A stretch of 64,000 bases of DNA. Origin: Eptesicus fuscus. Its lineage: Eukaryota > Chordata > Mammalia > Chiroptera > Vespertilionidae. The position numbers and the translations under genes are program-made. The notes under the pieces were generated by a model, which ran no database searches, was not told the origin of the DNA, and was given only the letters and a program-made list of their open reading frames with translations. The number at the start of each line of letters is the position of its first letter. Position 1 is the first letter of the stretch. This document shows, piece by piece, positions 11,430-22,560 of the stretch. The stretch is taken from NCBI RefSeq assembly GCF_027574615.1, contig NC_072482.1, forward strand, positions 9,707,501-9,771,500, given 5' to 3'.

Positions 11430-12655
11430 ACAAAAGTTTCATAAAATATATACCCTTCTTACAGCCACGAATTCTCATATTGTCAATCTCTTCTGCTCTA
11501 CATCATTAAAACATTCTGACTATGAACAAGTAAATTAATTTTTTTTAATATACTAGATCATAAATCACAATGTGAAAAGCACAGGACTAAGATTAAAGTC
11601 AGGAGAAATGGAAAATATTTAGGAAGTTATCCAATTATTAAGTGAGAAAGGGTAAGAGTATGGCTGAGGGAACTGGGGACACATAGGAAATGCTTTGAAG
11701 GGGATATATTGGCAGGACTTCCTGATTAATTAATGTTAGTTGGGGTTACAGAGAGAAAAAGAGTAAAGATCAAATGCGAAATTTCTAGTCCAGATGAAAA
11801 CTTATTTCTTAACGAAACTAAGCACCTTCACGGAAAACGCGGTTGCATCGTTCATTTGCCTAACAAATGTTCAAATACCAACAGTAAGAAACAGAGCTGA
11901 AGTCATGGACCCGGTAAGAAATCCTGGGGAAAAAGTCAGCACAAGGGACCAGGTCAGAAAGATCACAATGACATCAGACATTGATAATGCACTGCCTTCC
12001 TGGGAAACAGAAAGTTTGGAGAAGAGAATGTTTTGAGAAGATTTTCAACTAAAGGAGAAAATAGTACACTGGAACAAGAGGAAAGGAAAAGAATATCTGA
12101 AAGTGACATAGCACATCCACTATTTCCAGTATTCTTTACTGAGCTAAAGTTACCCTAAATGAATTTATTCACAGAAGACTACAGGGAGAAGAGAAATGGA
12201 AATTGGCCTTGTGAAGCTTTTCCCCGAAACGAACAGTATAAATTTAACTTGTATGTCTATGACATAGCAAACCAGAGAGAGGGTAGGTGCCATAAACTAC
12301 AGATAGATCAGGTAGAAGTTGATCCTGAGCACAATGCGGGAAGATATAATCATATGACTGGTTTATCTGCTCACCTGAATTTCTGCTCAAACAGGCTATG
12401 AGCACCGAGAAGGAAGGAATGAGGCCTTATTCTTTATATCTCTGGTGCACACACTACACATAATGGCACATAGCATGCACTTTAAGAAATAATGGCAGAA
12501 GTGAATTGCACTGAGCAAGTTTATTGGGAATAAGCCTATGGCAAAATTTTGAAATGTAAAGAGAAATAAATAACAGAGTTAGATACATTTGCAAGTAATT
12601 TCAAGGAGTTCTGATCATTGTCCACTGACAGAGAAATCTTTAGTGGTATATTCCT
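11430..12655. other. KIF6 intron 3, no recognised element
   Basis: Short + frames at 11794-12036 and 12159-12401 show no domain, start context or splice signals. The sequence is of average composition and was not assigned. Confidence 0.45.
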
Positions 12656-12725
12656 GGGCTATGTACATGGAAAGATTTTTAAAATTTAATTTTCAACTAT
12701 AGTTTACATTCAATATTATTTAGTA

Positions 12726-12835
12726 CTAGTGGCCCGGTGCACAAAATTTGTGCACAGGGGTGGGGGAGTGGGGGGGTTCCCTTCAGCCCAGCCTGCACCC
12801 TCTCCAATCGGGGACCCCTTGGAGGATGGCGACCC
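12726..12835 (-). mobile_element. HeliBat-type Helitron, 3' end only
   Basis: CTAGTGGCCCGGTGCACAAA with the hairpin gcacaaaatttgtgc is the reverse of the Helitron 3' terminus. It is followed by the usual subterminal words (cagcccagcctgcaccctct). The body stops after about 110 bp, at the SPIN-related sequence, so the 5' part is missing. Confidence 0.8.
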
Positions 12836-12841
12836 TGCTAG

Positions 12842-13143
12842 CAGTTCTCAACCTGTGAGTCGTGACCCACAGGTTGAGAGCCGCTGCTGTAGAGCCTAAG
12901 ACCATCGGAAAACACAGATATTTACATTATGATTCATTAACAGTAGCAAAATTACAGTTATGAAGTACCAACGAAAATAATTTTATGGCTGGGAGTCACC
13001 ACAACATGAGGAAATGTATTAACCTTTTGCACTCGGATGTCGAGTGTGACTCCACACGGTTAGCATCGGTAGCAGCTCGAGAAAAAAGCAAGCGAGTGCA
13101 AAGGGTTAAAGGATCGCGGCATTAGGAAGGTTGAGAACCACTG
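12842..13143. mobile_element. SPIN-family hAT element (non-autonomous)
   Basis: Interior words gcctaagaccatcggaaaac, cagtagcaaaattacagtta, aaaataattttatggctggg and the end ggttgagaaccactg match the SPIN (Space Invaders) consensus as remembered. The left end is rearranged: 12842-12886 is a 45-bp palindrome-like unit built from the terminal repeat (cagttctcaacctgtg ... cacaggttgagagccgctg). The right terminal repeat is good. A piggyBac-like element interrupts it at TTAA. Confidence 0.85.
13019..13109. mobile_element. Non-autonomous piggyBac-like element inside SPIN
   Basis: It is flanked by TTAA on both sides (13019-13022, 13106-13109), with terminal repeats ccttttgcactcg / cgagtgcaaaggg. It splits the SPIN sequence exactly where the intact SPIN consensus has TTAA (gtaTTAAagg), so the order of events is certain. 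It is nearly identical to the copy at 8216. Confidence 0.93.
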
Positions 13144-13530
13144 GGTTAGACAATCATATACTGTACAAAGTGTTCCTCCCAATATTTCCAGTACCAGCTG
13201 GCATCATACATAGTTATTACAATATTATTGACTATATTCTCTCTGCTGTATTTTACATCCCTGTGACTATTCTGTAACTACAAATTTGTACTTCTTAATC
13301 CTTTTTTCACCCAGTCCCCCAACCCTCCTCACCTCTGGCAACCATCAGTCTATTCTCTGTTTCTATGAGTCTGCTTCTGTCTTGTTTGCTAATATAAGTG
13401 AAATCATATGGTATTTGTCTGACTTATTTCATTTAGCATAATAACCTCCAGGTTTATCCAGGCTGTTACAAATGTAAGATTTCAGTCTTTTTATGGCCAA
13501 GTAATATTCCATTTTATATATGTACCACAA

Positions 13531-13741
13531 TTTTTTAAAATATATTTTTATTAATTTCAGAGAGGAAGGGAAAGGGAGAGAGAGAGAGAAACATCCATGA
13601 TGAGAGATAATCATTGACTGGCTGCCTCCTGCATGCCGCCTATTGGGGATCAAGCCTGCAACCTGGGCATGTGGCCTTGACTGGAATCGAACCTGGGACC
13701 TTTCAGTCTGCAGGCTGGCCCTCTGCCAAACCAGCTAGGGC
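13531..13741 (-). mobile_element. Ves SINE, minus orientation
   Basis: tRNA-derived SINE reading right to left: body cagcctgcagactgaaaggt, a B-box-like ggttcgattcc in reverse (ggaatcgaacctgg) and an A-rich tail. It is flanked by the target duplication tgtaccacaa on both sides (13521-13530 and 13742-13751). Confidence 0.92.
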
Positions 13742-14324
13742 TGTACCACAACTTTTTTTATCCACTTGTCTATTGATAGGCACTTGGGTTGCTTCCATAT
13801 ATTTGGCTATTGTTAATAATGTTGCAATGAACATAGGGATGTATATATTCTTTTGAATTTGTGTTTTAAAAAATTAAAAATAGATTCATTTGGTTTAATA
13901 TTTTTACCAAACTCTCGTGGAAAAATCAAAGAACATATGCACATCGAATTAACAAATGACTCAGGTCTGGGAGGTAAAACTAACATAACTAGATAACTGA
14001 TTCAGAAAAACAAAAGCTAAAATGAGGACAAATTTAAGGACAACAACAACAAAAAGGTAACAGAGATCAATAAAAAGTCTCACACTTCAATAATAATAGA
14101 CAAACCAGTTGCATTAGGACAGGGAAATGCAAAATGATTGAGACTTCCAATTCTCCCACTCTTGGCTGTCTGGAAAGCTTGAAGTCTCTTCTTCTAAAAT
14201 AGACTTAAGGAGTTCTCTCTCTCTTTTTTCTTTTTTCTTTTTTTTTTTTTCTCTGAACCTTCACCCCACCTCACACCCACCAGAGCTGCCTGCCTGCACT
14301 CTAGGAGTCTGTCTTTATTTGCTG

Positions 14325-14695
14325 GGTGGTTCAGTTGAATGAACATGGACAACAGTGTGGTGATTGCGGGGGCAGGGGAGATGGAGGTGGAAGAGAGTAT
14401 AGAGATGATAAATGGTGATGGAAAAAATTTAGTGAGAAAAAGGTAACAAGATTAAGCAAAAAGAAAAAAACACATCTTTTAGATACAAATAATACTATGG
14501 TGATTAACAGAGGGAAAAGGGGATGGAGGAGGTAGAAGAGGGTAAAGGGGGGATGAATGGTGATGGAACTTAACTTGGGGTGGTGAACACACAATACAAT
14601 ATACAGATGGTGTATTGTTGACTTGTACAGCTTAAACTTATATAATTTTATCAACCAATGTCACCCTAATAAATTCAATCACATTTTTAAATAAT
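14325..14695 (+). repeat. Bat L1 3' end, plus orientation
   Basis: cttaacttggggtggtgaac, gtacagcttaaacttatata and ccaatgtcaccctaataaat form the known 3' tail of vespertilionid L1. It is the reverse complement of the copy at 28905-29215. Confidence 0.7.
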
Positions 14696-14951
14696 AAAAA
14701 ATAAAATCTACTTACAGATTCTGGATAAAATATAATGTATACCCTTTAAATGCATAATTAGCAAAAATGTTAGGCATAAAAAACAAAAAAAGTAAATGAA
14801 AAACAAAGAGGTGAATGAGCTAATGCTGGAGCAACCCTAGGAGTATGGGGGTTGGAAAAGAGTGCTAATATCAGTAACGAGAGTTTAGACCAGTATAAAG
14901 TGACAGTTGGAAACAAGATCCCTTTATAAATCTGGGACCATCACTAAAAAG

Positions 14952-15142
14952 GCATATATATATATATATACACACACACATATATATACATGCACACACA
15001 CACACACATATATATACATATATGTGTATATACATATACACATATATATGTATATATGTGTATATATGTACATATATATGTATATATACACATATATATA
15101 TATCTATATATATATATATTTAGGTATATATATATATATATG
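14952..15142. repeat. Compound (AT)n/(AC)n microsatellite
   Basis: Alternating purine-pyrimidine runs (tatatata, cacacaca, tgtatatatg) for about 190 bp. The open frames made of Y, I, H and T residues here are artefacts. Confidence 0.95.
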
Positions 15143-15289
15143 TTCAATTCTACCTAATAGCATGGGAAACACAATGACACTTATCTGTTTCTGCCAGAAC
15201 AATGGGTGGGGTAAGAAAAGGTCTTCCTTCAGCATTAGTAACTATTGACCTATCCATGTGCACAACTGAGGTGTAAATTTCCACTACCC

Positions 15290-16790
15290 AACTGGTCTGC
15301 AAATCTCAATCACTAACGTTAATATAAAAAGTGCTTGAAGCTGATGATAGCTCTGGGGCAGCAGGAGGAAGCAAAACTAAGCCTAGTCTATAGTGACATG
15401 CCCTTAACGCTGCAGTATAGGATGCAACAGCCAAAGCACCACTGAAGATGAGCTCACAGTCCAAAATAACAAAACCCACAAGCATACAATCAACCAGAAT
15501 AGAGTCAGCAAGTGTGACAAACATCAGGTCTAGATCTATAAGAACTTTTGATATAAAGATCATACAATACATGTGTTTAAAGTTATTAAATACTTAAATA
15601 AGTAATTAAATATAATATAATAGCAAAGACACTATGTAAAGCAAAAATAGATAGAAAAGAAATGACCAAATAGAATTATGAAAGTGAAGACATAATCATT
15701 GCAATTTTTAAAATTAATGTAAGCACTAAACAGATTAGACATACTCGAGAAAATGCTTAGTGAACTAGAAAAAAATATCTTGAGAAAATTACCCGAAATG
15801 CAACAAAGAACGATATAAAGATAAAAATACTTTTTTTAAAGCCTAAGACAACAGCAATGAATAAAAAGGAAAATGAGTTATGAAAGTAGGCATTAAAGAG
15901 AATAAAAGAGAAAAACTATTCAAAGAAAGAATAGCTGAGAATTTTCCAGAATTGATGGCAGATGTGAGTCCTCCGATTTAGGAAGCACAATGAGTCCTAA
16001 GTAAGAGAAATACAAATAAATCCACATGAAAACATATCGCTGTGAAACCACAGAACACATACACAGAGTAAAACTCTTTAAAACAATGCAGGAAATTGGC
16101 TGAAAGAGACCAATTAGGTTAAAGCATTGAGAAAACATAGCTGTCAACCAGCAATTCCAAATTCAGGAAATATGTTAAGTCAAGTGAAATACTCATAGAG
16201 TTACCAATTGAAGGATCCTCTCTGAAAGAGCTACCAAAGGACACACTTCAGGAAGAGGAAAATTGAAACCAAAAAGAAGTGAAGAAGACAACACTGAGCA
16301 AAGAAACTGAAAGAACATGGGAAAATTCAAATACTCATCAATTTTTTAACAAAATAACAATAATGATGACTAATTTGAGTCACATAAGAACAAGATATAA
16401 TTAAAACACTTAACAATGATTAGATAAAATGGGAGGGATGTGATTAAAATTAATCATATAGATCAGGAGATTAGAAATATGAATTTTAAACTCTATGAAT
16501 TCAAGTACACTTATTAGGGTAACCACTAAAAGAAGAGAGAATATATGACTTCTAGATAAGGAGTGGGGAAAATAAATTTTAAAAAGTTGGTTAGCAAAAC
16601 AGAAGGTAGGGAAAGGGGGTGGGGAGAGAAAAAGACAAAAAGAAACACAGGATAAATAGAAATAGTGAAAGATATAAGAATTAAATGCAAATATCAGGAA
16701 CTACTAAATTGACTAAAACTTGGATAAAAAAAGTAAAAGTAATCCATGTGTCATTACAAGGAGACACAACTAAGGCGTAAGAACACAGAA
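15290..16790 (+). repeat. Old HAL1/L1-like remnant, plus orientation
   Basis: Translated scraps resemble the ORF1 end of HAL1 (for example gctgagaattttccagaatt and aggaagcacaatgagtccta near 15930-16000), followed by a 3' part without reverse transcriptase. There are many stops and indels. Family assignment is tentative. Confidence 0.45.
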
Positions 16791-16983
16791 AGTTTGAAAG
16801 TCAAAAGATGTGGCATATGTCTGGCTTAGTGTGGCATTTACACATTTTGTTGTGGTCATAGCAAAGTGATGACCAGATGCTGGCTCAGACCTTTTGGTAA
16901 CATTCTGTACATGTGCTGTGGGCTTTAGATATGGGCCTAGATACGTTTCTTAAAATAAACTTCAGGATATAAAAAATTGTTAC

Positions 16984-17136
16984 AGCCCTGACTGGGTGGC
17001 TGAATTGGTTGGCGCGTCATCCCGTACACCAAAAGTTGGCGGGTTCAATTCCTAATCAAGGTACATACCTAAGTTAAAGGTTTGATCTCTGCTAGAGGCA
17101 CGTGCAGGAGGCAACAGAGCAATGTTTCTCTCTCAC

Positions 17137-17222
<86 letters not shown>

Positions 17223-17275
17223 TTCTCTCTCTCCCTTCCTCTCTCTGTAATCAATAAAATTTTTAAAATAAAATA
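16984..17275 (+). mobile_element. Ves-type SINE with expanded CT tract
   Basis: The tRNA-like head ccctgactgggtggctgaat is followed by ggttcaattcctaatcaagg (B box), gtttctctctcacc, a CT-rich microsatellite (17130-17247) and aatcaataaaattttt. The CT run is the expanded 3' part of the SINE and generates opposing S/L-rich and R/E-rich open frames. Confidence 0.88.
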
Positions 17276-20200
17276 AAGAATTGTTATAGATAAAATCAGT
17301 CACTATATAACATAAAAGGAAAGATTCCAGGAAGATGAAGCAATTCTATCCAAATATATAAGGCATAAATTGACAGATTTACAAGTATAAATATACACAT
17401 CTGGAAGTTTTTATACACCTCCCTTGGTTCTTGACAAATTAAAAAGAAAAAGAATCATACAAATATAGCAAACTTGGACCACAAAGTCAACAAGCTTGAA
17501 CCAAAGGACAAGTATGGGATCCTGCATGGAAGTGAATTAGCTATTAAAATACTTTAATTCTGAAATTGATCCTTGGGATCACGCATCAGGTGGAGAGTTT
17601 GTCAAATGACCTCTAAGATCTCAACGAACTGGGATTGTTTAGTTTCAATAAATATTTCACTCAAAGATTTAAAATGGTGGCTTTTTTTTTTTCCTTAAAA
17701 AAAACCAAAAACTGGTTAAAGCTCTAGGATGAGTTATAGCTTGAGGTATAAACCTCAATGTTCCCACTGTGTTCCACTTTGAGTCTGGTGTGGGGTGGGG
17801 ATCACCAAGCTAAACCCAAAGAAAACTTCATGGGTGTAGTCCAAAGGGAACCAAATCAAACCAACCAACAATTTTGCACAAATTCCCATGAGCCAAAACC
17901 ACTGAATTTCACTCAGCAACAAAGACCTATATTAGACCCTCCTCATCAACTGGAGCCAAAGTTTCCCAAACCTCAGATATGCTAGAGCCCTGCTCAGTCT
18001 GGAAGATGAGCAAAGGCCTAGATTTTTAAAGAATTAAAACTATTTAAGTTTCTCTAACATTTTAGAGTCTTTCAGTACAACATTTTGGAATCTTTACAAT
18101 GGAATAAAATTAGAAGAAATAAATCATACAAGGCCCCAGAGCCCTTTGCCAGGCAGCAATTTCACCCAGACATTCACCACGGAGAGAGAGAGAAAAAAAA
18201 AAAAGGAATTTGTACTGATGCTCAACAAACAAGTGAAAGCGGTATTCTAGAAGGGAAAAGTAAATAACAAAGCACATGTTGAAATAATATCATGGTCTAA
18301 ATTTACAATTAACATCTTTGTGAAGACAGACTTGGCCCAAACATCAGTCTGAATATACAATTACAGGTCTACTGTAAAACAGATAAGAACAAAACGGAGC
18401 CATCCTTTAATTGGTTCTTACAGTACCCACTTGTGTGGAAAACAGTGCTGTGTGTACTGATGTATGAATTTACATTTGTGAATTTATGATTTCTCAGTGT
18501 CCCTTTTTAAAGAACTCAATCAATTTATTTACCTTACATCATTTTAAGGGAAGCCTTAGGGGAGCATTATCTTCACTGATGTTTACCTTACCACCAGGAG
18601 TGGGTGCCTGGGAAGGGTAATGGTGGGGACACGGCAAGGAGGGTGGGAGGAAAACCAACAGGAGAGTCTGTCCTACGAGCTTCTAGATCCTTCGGCTTTT
18701 TGCTAAATTCCCCTGGGCTTTTGTAGGTGCCTGTCCATCTCCCTGGAATGTCACCGGGGATGCTCATGTTTCTGAACTTGAGATGACTCACAATCAGTGC
18801 ATATACTACATATCACATGGCAGGGTTCTCTTCTTGCGTGAAAGCTATCGATAACTCGATGGTGTATCTTACGAGTCCTGGCATCTCAAATAAAGCAAAT
18901 ACAGTGAGTTCTGATTCCCCGGGCAAATGATCAGTTCCCTAACGTTTGTCGGCATTGCCCACTGTGCCGCTCACAGTGCTTTCAGGGAGTACCCACCGGC
19001 TGGTTTAGACTGGCCTTCAAATAACCTACAGTTCATTAAGATAGCTGGGGGTAAAGACAAATAAGACACCAACACAAAATCCACTGAGGCATATATAAAA
19101 CAGTAGAAGAGAAACGGGTCAGGTAAATTTTTAACAGGCAGATTCTACTTACTGATGGAGAAAGACAAGATGGGCTTAGTAATGAAGACAATATAAGAAC
19201 TACGAGAGGGAGAATGCAATGTAACAGACTGGGAGAAGTTAACATCCCACCTACTTTGATAGACTAGAAATCACTGGCCATTAAGCAAGCAGCTTTGCTA
19301 AAAAGGGTGAATAAGATGTAGTGGATGATATAAGTAATAGGTTAAAGTAGCTATAGAAGTAGACACTACCATTCTATAACCCTCCCCCCACCTTTTCCAG
19401 GCACCATTCTATTAGGTAAGATGGGGAGGGGCGGTGGGAGGGGGTGGGTACAGGTAGGAAATGCAAAAATGAGGGAAACACAGCCCTTGTGCTTAGTGTA
19501 CACGATACAGACTCATAAATACAATTACAATATGGTAAGGACCGTGTATCAAGTATTATGAGTACAAAGGAGAGGGAATGATACTTCTGCCTGAGAGAGC
19601 CAGAAGAAGTTCTTAATCAATTACTTTAAAAACTCAAGACATTTTTACATAACAACATTTGAGCCATTAAAACATAAATTTGATGGTCTGCCTTGAGCAT
19701 AATTACCATTGCAGTGAAAGAAAGATCTAATATAACAAAGCTGTTTCCACATTTCAGAAAGAACAATTACAAACAAAACAAAAAACCTTCATGCTCCTTT
19801 TACAACAAACTGTCAGCACCAAATACTTCATGACAGGAACTCTGTTCTGTTCTGTTCTGTCCTGTTCCACGTTCTGGCCTTGCTCGTGTCCACTCTCACG
19901 TGCGAATGCAGCACTTGATGATGGCCCCCCCCCATGCCACAAAGGGTAGGAGAGAGCACTGTTCAACATTAGAATCTTTTCTTGTCACCAAATAGTAACT
20001 GCATTTGCATTTTTCTCTCTTCCTCAACTACCCCTTCTTCCAATACTCAAATCATTCAGCAGGAAGCAAACATAGAACCCAGGGCCAGCCTTCCACGTGG
20101 AATGACAGGGCGGCTGCACAGGCAGGCAGGAGGCTGCCTCGATCTCACTCACTTCCCATGTCAGAGTTAGAGTTTTCCCCTTCACAATCCCACAGAGAAA

Positions 20201-20500
20201 CAGAGAACCAGCTGTCTTCCCCCCAGTTTCTGTAGACTGAAATGCAATTTCTGGCTTTGTGACAAATTCCACTGTAACAAAGCCAATGCATGCCCCATGG
20301 AGCTCACGATAATGAGGTTTTAACTCTATTGGCATTATGTATATTCAAGGAAAAGTACATCTTGGGGGAATGATGAATATAATAAGAGCTACAAGTTCAG
20401 AAGTGCAGAGTTAGAAAAATTCACTACCATTTCTCTCAGAGAACCAAATGTGCTCATGCAGGTGAAAAAAACGAAGCTCTGTCAATTCGCTCATGCACAA
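17276..20500. other. KIF6 intron 3, no recognised element
   Basis: Average-composition sequence with scattered small frames on both strands. None has a domain or splice-flanked conserved exon. Minor features are poly-T at 17680 and a short tctgt repeat at 19842-19865. Confidence 0.45.
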
Positions 20501-20509
20501 ATATGTATG

Positions 20510-22560
20510 CTGCTCACTCACACCAGGCACTGATTGGGGTGCTGGGAATTCAGCGATGAACAAGGCAGAAAAGGATCTGTTCTCATGCAGCTTACATTCT
20601 AGTGGCAGGGAGGCAGTCAGTAAAAGAAGAAGAAGATGAGAGAATATAGTGCTATGAAGAGAATGAAAATAGGCTGATGTGCTAGAAAGTAACTGAATAC
20701 ATTATTTAGATTGGGAGGCCAGAGAAGGCCTCACTGAGGAGGTAATATTTACGCTGAGATCTGAGTGACAAGGAGGAACAACACCTATATAATTAGGCCC
20801 AAAGGCAAGGATAACCTTGGCTTTCTTTTCCTTCCCCAGGCCCCAACTCTGGTTGGGAAGGAAAAGGTGGACCTGAGGGGCCAGGAGAGGCCAATCATGT
20901 AGGGTTTTACAGACAATGTAAGAAAATCTGGGTTTTATTAAAAGTCCAACAAAAAGCTTTTGTGGTACTATAAACGAGGGAATGACTAGATCTGATGGAC
21001 ACGTTTAAAAGCTCATTTTGGCTATGAGTGGTGAATGGACTGTGAGTGGGCAAGAGAGCAATGATTGGAGGGTGGCCACAACACTTACTAGGGTGCAATC
21101 ATGAAGAAAAACAATGAAAAGATCTGGGAGATACTTACAGTTCAGTCAACAGGACTTGCTAAGGGGAGAGGAGGAAGACAGCAATCAAGGGTGACTGCAG
21201 CCAGTTACTGAGATGAGGGCTGCTGGAGAGGACAGATTTGGATGAGGATTGAGAATTCCTTGAAATATTTTAGATGATCAAGTGGTGATGCCAAGGACAT
21301 GATTAGATATAGAAGTCTGGGGTTCTGGGGAGAAATTAGAGCCAGAGATACGTATTTGCTATTCAGTGACACAGAGGTTGTATTTAAAGCCATGGGGCTG
21401 AATGCCATCCCAAAGGCATCAAGAAGGGTGGAGCTATGAGTATGAAGGGTTTATGGAGAAGAGGAGGAGGAGAAGCAAGAACTGCCACGTGGGAAAGGGA
21501 TAGGGTAGCATGTGAGTCCATCTGCGTCCTTTGGGAGGGTGTCACCAAGGTGGGATTAGACATACAAGAGACGCATAAAGGAGGAGGGAGCAGGTGTAGG
21601 TAAAGAGAGTTCACACCTTATGCAGGTGTGACATCTATGAAAGAAGAGAGGGATGGAGGGATTGGATGGGAAGAGCTTCAGACCACAGCTGGGTTCCAAG
21701 AGAGACTTGGCTTGGCCAGTGGGGACTTGCTGACCCAATGTGTCTATTAGAGGAATCGGTGTAGTGAAAGCATGTCCCAGTTCCAGGACCCCCATCATGC
21801 TGGGAATACTCCGAGAGCCTGGACTGTCTCTCCACTGTGTTGGATCTAAACATATGGTAGTTGAAGGCTGTCCGTCAGCTGTCACTCCGTAGCCAGTTCA
21901 CATGAAGGGAGGCCTAGGTGGGACACCATAGGCACCTCAGTGTGATGTTATAGAAACCAACAGTAAAACAGTGTTTCAAAGAGGAAGAGGAAGTTAGCCC
22001 TGACAATTGCCACTTAAACACAAGTAACACAAGGATGGGCATGGTTTTTGACAATATGGAAGTCACCAATGACCTTAGCTAGAGCAGTCTCAGGAGGGCA
22101 AAGATGACAGAAGTCCAACTGGAGAGGGTCAAGGAGTGAGTGGAACATGAAGAAGTATAGTCAAGAGGACAGACAACTGTTTTCAGGTAGTTTTCCTGGG
22201 AAAAGGGAGCACAGAAATGGGAAATAGCTGGAAGGGTAAATGAAGGGCATTGTTTTGTGTTAAGACAGAAGATAGTAAAATGCACTGATGAGAATGATCC
22301 CATGATTCTAAAAATCGATGATGCTGCAGAAAGAAGAAAATTGCAAGTGTGATATACTTGAGAAGGCAAGAGAAGAAGGCCTCGGTAAACTCGTGGAGGA
22401 CTGGCCCTTGGCTGGGCCGGGGGAGCTCTGTGCATGGTAACGGGATGCCAGACGCAGAATTAGGAACAGATGCAGGCTGGGAGATTGGGCGCTGGGAGAC
22501 TGGGTGCTGGGAGCATGAGGTAGTACCTGTCTGATGGGGTCCATTTACTCAGTGAAACAT
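20510..22560 (-). mobile_element. L2 (LINE-2) fragment about 2 kb, including reverse transcriptase remains
   Basis: The left end carries L2 3' words (gcagcttacattctagtgg; gaggccagagaaggcctcac). Read on the minus strand, the middle translates to decayed L2 reverse transcriptase, for example SPEPQTSISNHVLGITT near 21300, matching the conserved SPELQTRISNCLLDIST of L2. The small minus-strand frames at 21205-21885 and 22079-22544 are pieces of this fossil gene in different frames. Confidence 0.8.

Larger units (their letters stand above)
12660..13870 (-). mobile_element. L1 3'-region fragment, antisense, carrying nested insertions
   Basis: Outer pieces (tttacattcaatattattta before 12725; ttagacaatcatatactgta from 13146; agtctgcttctgtcttgttt; ccaagtaatattccatttta; gctattgttaataatgttgc after the SINE) read in order as the antisense of an L1 3' UTR. 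The Helitron, SPIN and piggyBac stack and a Ves SINE interrupt it. Confidence 0.75.

Noticed and set aside
14907..15248. Tyrosine/isoleucine/histidine-rich frames on both strands
   Set aside because: Produced by the (AT/AC)n microsatellite.
17069..17276. Arginine/glutamate-rich and serine/leucine-rich frames
   Set aside because: Produced by the (CT)n microsatellite in a Ves SINE tail.
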